NCBI GenBank assembly: GCA_022566355.1
Contig: JADFJB010000176.1
Span: 1-6,474 of the forward strand
Direction of reading: 5' to 3'
Origin: a candidate division KSB1 bacterium
GTDB taxonomy: Bacteria; Zhuqueibacterota; JdFR-76; DREG01
DNA: 6,474 nucleotides
Below the pieces are notes generated by a model. That model did not search any database. It was given only the letters and a program-made list of their open reading frames with translations, and was not told where the DNA came from. Below are positions 1 through 4,376 of this stretch, piece after piece; position 1 is the first letter of the stretch; each line of letters opens with the position of its first letter. The position numbers and the translations under genes were made by a program.

Positions 1-1
1 A

Positions 2-877
2 ATCGCTAACAGCGTTTTTGACACCCCTGGTATCGATACGGATGGGGATGGATTCGCCGGGTTAAACCTGGACGGTGGTGGCTTTTTGGGAGACGGTGTC
101 CCCGATTTTGCAGCACCACAGCCGCCACCCTCTCCTCCTCTTCAAATCACGACTGGCGATCGTCTGGTTAAATTGGACTGGTCTGCCGCTGATCCCACTA
201 GCCCCGGTTACAATTCGAGTGACCCATCCTTGCCCTTAAATGTTATCAACCCATTCTTGCAGGATAATCCGAACACCGAAGAAGACGAGCGCAAGAATTT
301 TGAAGGATTTCGGGTTCTCCGAAGCCGGACCGGAAAACCGGGCACCTTTGAACTCCTGGCTGAATTTGATTTAGCACAAAATGAATTTGGCAGAAATACC
401 GGCTTATCGTTTACCTTTGAAGATCATGCCAGCAACGGCTCTTTGCTCTATTATTCGGTTGTGTCATTTGACCGGGGTGATCCGGGTATTAATTTAATAC
501 CGCTGGCATCCAGCCCGTTGGACAATCTCACCAGGCTTGTAGTTTCTCCGAGGTCTTTAGATCGTTTTTCAGGTGAAATATGGGTCGAGCCAAATCCTTA
601 TATAGCAAGTGCCGGTTTCGATAATATCTCCAGCCGTTCAACAGGAAGTCGTTCCTCGATTGATTTTGTCAACGTTCCGTCAAAGTGCACAATTCGAATC
701 CTTACAATTGATGGCGATTTGGTTCATACGTTGGTGCATGATGATCCCAATTTCTCAAGAGTTCGATGGGATTTGTTTAATAGAGACGGCCGGCCCATTG
801 CAAGTGGTATCTATATTTTCTCAGTTGAAATACCCAATGGAGATCGACGCGAAGGCAGGTTTATCGTCATGAAATAG
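2..877 (+). CDS. C-terminal part of a large secreted protein with FN3-like and FlgD-Ig-like C-terminal domains (5' partial)
   Basis: The frame is open from the first bases of the window, so the gene begins upstream; 291 residues are visible. The TTG at 86 is in frame but sits inside the domain, so it is not a credible start. Visible order: an Asp/Gly-rich stretch with DTDGDG (about residues 12-17), reminiscent of Ca-binding thrombospondin-3 or dockerin loops; a proline-rich linker (about 40-47); a fibronectin-III-like domain (about 48-180) with the motifs FEGFRVLRS and YYSVVSFDRGDP; then a C-terminal beta domain (about 190-291) starting at WVEPNPYIAS and containing CTIRILTIDGDLVHTL and ASGIYIFSVE. 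This C-terminal module resembles the FlgD-Ig/T9SS-type tail common in KSB1/Calditrichota secreted proteins and suggests export to the cell surface. The gene ends with tandem stops (TAGTAG). The N-terminal function is unknown. Confidence 0.85.
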   Translation: MANSVFDTPGIDTDGDGFAGLNLDGGGFLGDGVPDFAAPQPPPSPPLQITTGDRLVKLDWSAADPTSPGYNSSDPSLPLNVINPFLQDNPNTEEDERKNFEGFRVLRSRTGKPGTFELLAEFDLAQNEFGRNTGLSFTFEDHASNGSLLYYSVVSFDRGDPGINLIPLASSPLDNLTRLVVSPRSLDRFSGEIWVEPNPYIASAGFDNISSRSTGSRSSIDFVNVPSKCTIRILTIDGDLVHTLVHDDPNFSRVRWDLFNRDGRPIASGIYIFSVEIPNGDRREGRFIVMK

Positions 878-1038
878 TAGATTCACCTAACTTTGGTTGC
901 AGGTGATACGGCTAGCCGCACGATGAGCTTAAGGATCGGATTCGATTAAGGTATTGTGATTTGCGGAAGGTAACTCACAAAAGCCTCGCAACTGAACTAC
1001 ACGGTTATGTGGTTTCTTAAAACTGTCCTTATGGGCTG

Positions 1039-1070
1039 TTAACCAATTGGCTCTTCCTGCAATTGGTTAA
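1039..1070 (+). terminator. Perfect 11-bp inverted repeat; possible terminator or regulatory hairpin
   Basis: TTAACCAATTG (1039-1049) is followed by a 10-base loop and its exact reverse complement CAATTGGTTAA (1060-1070). GTTTCTCTT comes next, pyrimidine-rich but not a clean U tract. It lies 162 bases after the upstream stop codon and 124 bases before the next start. The stem is AT-rich, so it would be a weak intrinsic terminator. A protein-binding operator is an alternative, since each arm contains the palindrome CAATTG. Confidence 0.4.
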
Positions 1071-1103
1071 GTTTCTCTTGCGAGTCAGTTAAAATTCTAT
1101 AAC

Positions 1104-1136
1104 TTTGGGATGTTATCAAGAAACTAAATAAACTTG
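1104..1136 (+). promoter_or_regulatory. Possible Bacteroidetes-type promoter for the transglycosylase/DUF350 pair
   Basis: TTTG at 1104-1107 is followed after 21 bases by TAAACTTG at 1129-1136, one mismatch from the TAnnTTTG box of the Bacteroidetes primary sigma factor. The spacing is at the long end of the accepted range. A sigma70-like TATAAC at 1098-1103 lacks a well-spaced -35 box. Whether this lineage uses the Bacteroidetes consensus is unknown, so the call is weak. Confidence 0.2.
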
Positions 1137-1180
1137 TCATTTGGTAGTTGTACTCAATTAGACTTTGGTTTTTTAACTCG

Positions 1181-1189
1181 AGAAGGAAG
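1181..1189 (+). promoter_or_regulatory. Ribosome-binding site that fixes the transglycosylase start at 1194
   Basis: The purine-rich AGAAGGAAG ends 4 bases before the ATG at 1194. Together with the signal peptide that begins exactly there, it favours this start over the in-frame ATG at 1134, which has no comparable site. Confidence 0.6.
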
Positions 1190-1193
1190 CGAA

Positions 1194-1835
1194 ATGAAAA
1201 AGCTAACCTTAATTTTGATGACTTGGATCCTTATACAGGGGAATCTTTTTTGGACCCATGGTACTTTCGAGGAAAACCGAAACAATATTTTGGTTATCAA
1301 CAATGGGGCTGGAGAAGACTTCCGCCATTATAATAACGTCACCCGTTATGATAATTACTTCTCAAAATACACCAAACGTAATTTTGGCCCGGCTTTCAAC
1401 TGGCATCATTTTAAAGCGCAGGCAATAGCGGAATCGGGGCTTAAGAAAAATGCTAAATCCTATGTGGGTGCTATTGGGCTTATGCAAATTATGCCGGCTA
1501 CTTATGAAGAGATTATTAAGCGTCATCGGTATATTAAAGGCAGCAGTAATAGCCCAAAGTGGAATATTGCAGCGGGTATTTCCTATAACCGTTCCATATG
1601 GAATTTATTTAAGGCAGACCGGCCTTTTCAAGACCGCCTGGATTTCACATTTGGCGCTTATAATGCAGGTAAGGGGAACATTATTAAAGCGCAAAGACGC
1701 GCTAAAAGTTCAGGTATAAATCCTGATTTATGGAGTTCTATAGAACAAACATTGCCTAAGGTCACAGGTAAACATAGTAAGGAAACCCTGGGCTATGTAA
1801 CAAAAATTAAATCCATTAAACAAATATTAAGGTAG
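1194..1835 (+). CDS. Exported lytic transglycosylase, SLT (family 1) fold
   Basis: A 213-residue protein predicted to cleave the MurNAc-GlcNAc bond of peptidoglycan non-hydrolytically, giving 1,6-anhydro-MurNAc ends, in the periplasm. Residues 1-23 form a Sec-type signal peptide (MKK followed by a hydrophobic core). There is no lipobox cysteine, so it is probably soluble rather than a lipoprotein. The catalytic domain spans about residues 65-213. The catalytic Glu is E80 in AIAESGL, followed by the family motifs GAIGLMQIMPAT (92-103), AAGISYN (126-132) and FGAYNAGKGNI (153-163). The late ETLGYVTKI (197-205) also fits the fold. It is a minimal transglycosylase with no LysM or other binding domain. 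The next gene starts 9 bases downstream, so the two are almost certainly co-transcribed. SLT family membership is firm; the subfamily and physiological role (wall turnover or envelope-machine assembly) are not resolved. Confidence 0.9.
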   Translation: MKKLTLILMTWILIQGNLFWTHGTFEENRNNILVINNGAGEDFRHYNNVTRYDNYFSKYTKRNFGPAFNWHHFKAQAIAESGLKKNAKSYVGAIGLMQIMPATYEEIIKRHRYIKGSSNSPKWNIAAGISYNRSIWNLFKADRPFQDRLDFTFGAYNAGKGNIIKAQRRAKSSGINPDLWSSIEQTLPKVTGKHSKETLGYVTKIKSIKQILR

Positions 1836-1844
1836 GTGTGAATC

Positions 1845-2069
1845 ATGGAATTAGCCATTGTTGTATCAAATTTTATATATGCGATTTTAGGGGCGTTATT
1901 GACCATTTCATTTATGGTATTGGGTTATAAAGTACTGGACTGGATTACACCTTTTGATACGTCGAAACAGCTAGGCGAGGGTAATATCGCCATTGGTATT
2001 GTTATAGGTTGTATGTTTGTTGGTTTAGGCATTGCTGTGGGTTTAGTAGTTGGCTTAGGGTTGAACTAA
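1845..2069 (+). CDS. Small DUF350-family inner-membrane protein
   Basis: A 74-residue protein with two hydrophobic segments (about residues 5-30 and 47-72) joined by a short polar loop containing WITPFDTSKQLGEGNIA. That loop matches the DUF350 signature (a TPFD-type motif, then a polar stretch, then GN(I/V)A), and the length corresponds to a single DUF350 unit. The function of the family is not established; some members lie in envelope-stress neighbourhoods. The ribosome-binding site AAGGTAGGTG (1829-1838) spans the stop codon of the transglycosylase (TAG, 1833-1835), and the ATG at 1845 follows at normal spacing. This suggests translational coupling and a shared envelope role. The second segment is very rich in Gly, Val and Ile. 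Confidence 0.8.
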   Translation: MELAIVVSNFIYAILGALLTISFMVLGYKVLDWITPFDTSKQLGEGNIAIGIVIGCMFVGLGIAVGLVVGLGLN

Positions 2070-2144
2070 TTGCTGACATCGCATAATCGTAAATTCAGAA
2101 ATCTTTCTCGCACCCGGCCCACAAACCGTCAGTAAGTGTTAGGC
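2060..2144 (+). repeat. Imperfect inverted repeat resembling an integron attC site
   Basis: GTTGAAC (2060-2066) can pair with GTTAGGC (2138-2144) with two G-T wobbles and one mismatch. TTGCTGAC (2070-2077) pairs with GTCAGTAA (2128-2135) over 8 positions with one wobble. The order and size (85 bases; outer 7-mer boxes, inner boxes, a poorly conserved centre, stop codon of the preceding gene next to the left box) mimic attC architecture. GTTAGGC fits the core consensus GTTRRRY exactly, but the left box breaks RYYYAAC at one position. The motifs are short and could arise by chance. Confidence 0.25.
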
Positions 2145-2163
2145 GCACGCCAATCGTTTTTCA

Positions 2164-2171
2164 AGAGGAGG
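2164..2171 (+). promoter_or_regulatory. Strong Shine-Dalgarno sequence of the epoxide hydrolase gene
   Basis: AGAGGAGG ends 10 bases before the ATG at 2182. It is a near-perfect anti-16S complement, clearly stronger than the sites in front of the other genes here (for example GAGTGGG before 3291), in keeping with a gene of different origin. Confidence 0.65.
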
Positions 2172-2181
2172 CGCATCCAGC

Positions 2182-3045
2182 ATGGACTATCAGTATATTG
2201 CGACAAATGGTATTCGTTTGCACGTCGTCCAGGCCGGCCCGAACGATGGACCGCTAGTGATCTTATTGCATGGATTTCCTGAGTTCTCGTATGGCTGGCG
2301 ACGGCAGATTCCCTACCTGGCGTCGGCTGGTTACAGGGTGTGGGCTCCCGATCAACGCGGTTACAACTTAAGCGATAAGCCGGACGGAATTGCGGCGTAC
2401 ACCCTCGATGAATTAGCAGCCGATGTGATCGGCTTGATGGATGCCGCCAACCGGAAGCAGGCCTTTTTAGTCGGGCATGACTGGGGCGCTGCTGTCGCTT
2501 GGTGGGTGGCCGCCAAATACCCGGACCGGCTAGCGAAAATGGTTGTAATAAATGTTCCGCACGGGGCTGTGATGAAGAAGCACTTACGGCGTAATCTCGC
2601 TCAACTGCGCAGGAGTTGGTATATATTTTTCTTCCAGATTCCGTGGTTGCCGGAGACACTGGCTCGACTACAGAATTGGAAGACGCCCGCACAAGCTCTG
2701 AAGTACACTAGCCGTCCAGGTACGTTTACCAATAATGACCTGGACCATTACCGTCAAGCCTGGTCTCAACCCAAAGCATACCGGTCCATGCTCAACTGGT
2801 ATCGCGCCATTATGCAGAAGCCACCTACCCCTCCTGCCAACCCACGCATCACTGTGCCGACTTTACTGATTTGGGGAGCCCAGGACAGGTTTTTGGGGCT
2901 GGAAATGGCCCAGCCAAGCATTGATCTCTGTTATGACGGACGCCTGGTTTTTATTGAAGAAGCGACACATTGGGTGCAACACGAAGAAGCCGAGCGCGTC
3001 AATGAGTTGATCGATACGTTCCTGCGCCACGGTACGAAAGATTGA
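2182..3045 (+). CDS. Alpha/beta-hydrolase, soluble epoxide hydrolase type
   Basis: A complete 287-residue cytoplasmic enzyme, predicted to open epoxides to vicinal diols via a covalent ester on aspartate (EC 3.3.2.-). Diagnostic residues are all visible: oxyanion-hole HGFP (30-33); DQRGYNLSDKP (57-67); nucleophile elbow GHDWGAA (98-104) with D100; charge-relay acid D235 in WGAQDRFL; and catalytic H263 in ATHWVQHEE. The cap domain (about 125-215) carries the expected epoxide-activating tyrosines, Y147 in SWYIFFF and Y207 in LNWYRA. GHDWG rather than GHDRG argues against fluoroacetate dehalogenase. There is no signal peptide. Base use differs sharply from its neighbours: 34 of 60 bases are G/C at 2401-2460, against 17 of 60 at 1861-1920 in the DUF350 gene. 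With attC-like motifs on both sides, this suggests acquisition by transfer. The natural substrate cannot be read from the sequence. Confidence 0.9.
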   Translation: MDYQYIATNGIRLHVVQAGPNDGPLVILLHGFPEFSYGWRRQIPYLASAGYRVWAPDQRGYNLSDKPDGIAAYTLDELAADVIGLMDAANRKQAFLVGHDWGAAVAWWVAAKYPDRLAKMVVINVPHGAVMKKHLRRNLAQLRRSWYIFFFQIPWLPETLARLQNWKTPAQALKYTSRPGTFTNNDLDHYRQAWSQPKAYRSMLNWYRAIMQKPPTPPANPRITVPTLLIWGAQDRFLGLEMAQPSIDLCYDGRLVFIEEATHWVQHEEAERVNELIDTFLRHGTKD

Positions 3046-3072
3046 CAGTTGTATTCCTATGTTCCCAGCGCT

Positions 3073-3090
3073 ATTTAACAAGACGTTCGT
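3073..3090 (+). other. attC-like left half-site downstream of the epoxide hydrolase gene
   Basis: ATTTAAC (3073-3079) fits the inverse-core consensus RYYYAAC exactly and is followed by AAGACGTTCGT, the kind of sequence usual at the left end of integron attC sites. It lies 27 bases after the epoxide hydrolase stop codon, where a cassette recombination site would be expected. No matching GTTRRRY right half is visible in the next ~150 bases, so if real it is truncated or decayed. Confidence 0.2.
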
Positions 3091-3126
3091 TGATTTCTCT
3101 TTATACTCCGTTTCCTGATAGAAATC

Positions 3127-3160
3127 CAGGGTTTTCCCCTTTTATTTTCAGGGTTTTCCC
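3127..3160 (+). repeat. Two 12-bp direct repeats at 22-bp spacing, possible operator
   Basis: CAGGGTTTTCCC occurs at 3127-3138 and again, identical, at 3149-3160, separated by a 10-base T-rich spacer. Start-to-start distance is 22 bases, about two helical turns, so both copies present the same DNA face. Each has GGG and CCC flanking TTTT, an imperfect palindrome as expected of a binding half-site. They lie about 130 bases upstream of the T9SS cargo gene at 3291, well placed for an activator or repressor. No known regulator is assigned. Confidence 0.45.
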
Positions 3161-3290
3161 TATTAACATTAGAAAACAAAGTTTATTATTTTAAATATCA
3201 GAGAACCTGTGTACTATAGTTAGCTTTTCTTGTATTAGTTAATTTTTCCTTTTGAGTCAATAAATAAATTATAAATCCGAGTGGGTATTA
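3161..3290 (+). promoter_or_regulatory. AT-rich leader, probable promoter region of the T9SS cargo gene
   Basis: A strongly AT-rich stretch between the direct repeats and the ATG at 3291. TATAGT (3215-3220) and TATAAA (3270-3275) are -10-like, but neither has a well-spaced -35 box, so no exact promoter is claimed. The gene's Shine-Dalgarno is weak (GAGTGGG, 3279-3285), as is common in Bacteroidetes-like lineages. Confidence 0.25.
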
Positions 3291-4130
3291 ATGAAGGTCA
3301 TTTGTGTTGTCATGCTATTTTTCGTCTTCCTTTCACTACCTTATAAATATGGCGAACCAAAAGCTAAGATATTACTCAATGGACCGATGATCCAAATTAA
3401 TCCCGACTCCCTATTCTTCGAAACCATGGAAAGCTATGATACTTTATTGGTAGTCAATCATGGGGATGTTGACCTGGTGATTGATAGTGTAAAGACATAT
3501 AGGGGTTTCGGGTATGGTATTGGGGTTGTAACCAAAGATACAACTTTTGGTTGGTCAGTAGTGAACCTTGACATTGAGCAATTTAAAAGAAATAGATTAA
3601 TTTTAGCACCCGGGAATACGGCGCAACTGATTGTATTTTCTCCAGACCTGTGTCCGGTTTGCAAATCAAATTCTTTTTTAAAGTTTTTCACTGACACCTT
3701 GTTTGTCTATAGTAATGATTCCGCGCATAATCCAGTGAAAATCTTTGCATCTGGAGAGGGAATCCAAAGCGCTGTTGAAGAAAGTTCCATTGTTCCTGAG
3801 GGTTTTATTCTACGCCAAAACTACCCCAATCCTTTCAATCCGCAAACCACAATTGAATATGCCATACCCCACCCTGCTCATGTTAGATTGGAAATCTTGA
3901 ATACCCTGGGGCAGCGTGTAGCTGTTTTAATCGACCAAAAACAAAATGCCGGTAAACACCAGGCAACATGGACAAGTAATGGACACCCAAGTGGCACTTA
4001 CTTTTTCAGAATCAATTCAGGCGGGTTTCAGCAAACCAAACGGATGACACTTGTTGAAATAAAGAAAACCACGGAGACACGGAGTAGCAAAGTGACAAAG
4101 GCACAGAGGGACAAAGTAACAAAGTTATAA
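3291..4130 (+). CDS. Secreted protein with ASH/choice-of-anchor-like domain and T9SS type A sorting domain
   Basis: A 279-residue predicted cargo of the type IX secretion system. Residues 1-18 are a signal peptide (MKV then a strongly hydrophobic core). Residues about 35-157 form a beta-sandwich resembling ASH/choice-of-anchor D domains: INPDSLFFE, TLLVVNHGDVDLVIDSV, LILAPGNTAQLIVFSP, closing with VKIFASGEG. A CPVC pair (121-124) inside it could form a disulfide. After a short linker comes the sorting domain (about 168-256) with VPEGFILRQNYPNPFNP, IEYAIP, VRLEILNTLGQRV, AGKHQATW, SGTYFFRI and TKRMTLVE. This domain normally ends at about this last motif. Here about 23 further residues (IKKTTETRSSKVTKAQRDKV and three more) follow, nearly all encoded by a low-complexity repeat that seems to have replaced the original stop codon. 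The ligand or role of the passenger domain is unknown. The gene stands alone and converges on the GWxTD gene. Confidence 0.85.
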   Translation: MKVICVVMLFFVFLSLPYKYGEPKAKILLNGPMIQINPDSLFFETMESYDTLLVVNHGDVDLVIDSVKTYRGFGYGIGVVTKDTTFGWSVVNLDIEQFKRNRLILAPGNTAQLIVFSPDLCPVCKSNSFLKFFTDTLFVYSNDSAHNPVKIFASGEGIQSAVEESSIVPEGFILRQNYPNPFNPQTTIEYAIPHPAHVRLEILNTLGQRVAVLIDQKQNAGKHQATWTSNGHPSGTYFFRINSGGFQQTKRMTLVEIKKTTETRSSKVTKAQRDKVTKL

Positions 4131-4220
4131 AGGCACAAAGCAAAAGACGTGAGACGGCAAACGTGAAACGGAGAAAACCACAAGGGCATGGAGGCACAAG
4201 ACACGGAGGCACAGGAGAAT
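4068..4220. repeat. Degenerate 8-bp-period purine-rich repeat (CCACGGAGACACGGAG type)
   Basis: From 4073 the sequence falls into nine consecutive 8-base units in one phase up to 4144: GGAGACAC, GGAGTAGC, AAAGTGAC, AAAGGCAC, AGAGGGAC, AAAGTAAC, AAAGTTAT, AAAGGCAC, AAAGCAAA. Two 14-base near-copies follow (ACGTGAGACGGCAA at 4147-4160, ACGTGAAACGGAGA at 4161-4174). A second run of the 8-base unit comes next, with GGAGGCAC at 4190-4197 and 4205-4212. The type (phrases such as ACCACGGAGACACGGAG) is known as dispersed intergenic low-complexity sequence in many environmental bacterial genomes. The first ~60 bases are translated as the tail of the preceding protein. The reverse strand is open here too, but its Cys/Leu/Ser/Pro-rich translation is a by-product of the repeat. 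Confidence 0.8.
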
Positions 4221-4285
4221 TTTATGTAAGATAAAATTTAACTCTGTTAGTTAATTAACGATTTGAGGATTTCTTCGGCCACTTT

Positions 4286-4307
4286 CCGGTGTAATAATCA
4301 CACCCGG
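4286..4307. terminator. Possible bidirectional hairpin between convergent genes
   Basis: CCGGTGT (4286-4292), a 7-base loop, then ACACCCGG (4300-4307). The arms pair over 7 bp if one C is bulged. It lies between the two convergent genes, where a shared terminator would be expected. There is no clear T tract on either side, so the call is weak. Confidence 0.3.
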
Positions 4308-4376
4308 CAATTTCCAGGTAAGCTCTCCCCCATTACTTTTATAGAAATATTAACGAATGAATAAACTAAACAATAT

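Larger units (their letters stand above)
878..1193. other. Non-coding interval between the secreted protein and the lytic transglycosylase
   Basis: About 316 bases without a credible gene. I see no tRNA cloverleaf and no convincing small ORF. It holds a perfect 11-bp inverted repeat (1039-1070) and an AT-rich stretch (about 1085-1135) that probably carries the promoter for the transglycosylase and DUF350 pair. An in-frame ATG at 1134 lies in this interval, but the stretch it would add (20 residues) precedes a textbook signal peptide and Shine-Dalgarno sequence, so it was treated as untranslated. Confidence 0.6.

Noticed and set aside
86-88. TTG as start of the first gene
   Set aside because: The frame stays open to the start of the window and the upstream codons encode plausible DxDGDG-type sequence, so the gene is simply cut by the window edge.
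1134-1193. In-frame upstream start adding 20 residues to the lytic transglycosylase
   Set aside because: The added stretch has no signal features and no ribosome-binding site; the ATG at 1194 has both a Shine-Dalgarno sequence and an immediate signal peptide.
2129-2692. Long reverse-strand ORF opposite the epoxide hydrolase
   Set aside because: It is antisense to a well-supported enzyme with all catalytic residues, its translation is low in recognisable domains, and long antisense frames are expected in G+C-richer genes.
2060-3090. Functional integron
   Set aside because: No integrase gene, attI site or array of cassettes is visible; only short core-like motifs, so nothing beyond a possible relic cassette is claimed.
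4012-4212. Reverse-strand ORF rich in Cys, Leu, Ser and Pro
   Set aside because: Its sequence is the translation of the 8-bp-period repeat plus the antisense of the T9SS domain; such ORFs are a known by-product of this repeat type.
4068-4220. CRISPR array
   Set aside because: Units are only 8 bases, contiguous and degenerate, with no spacers and no cas genes nearby.
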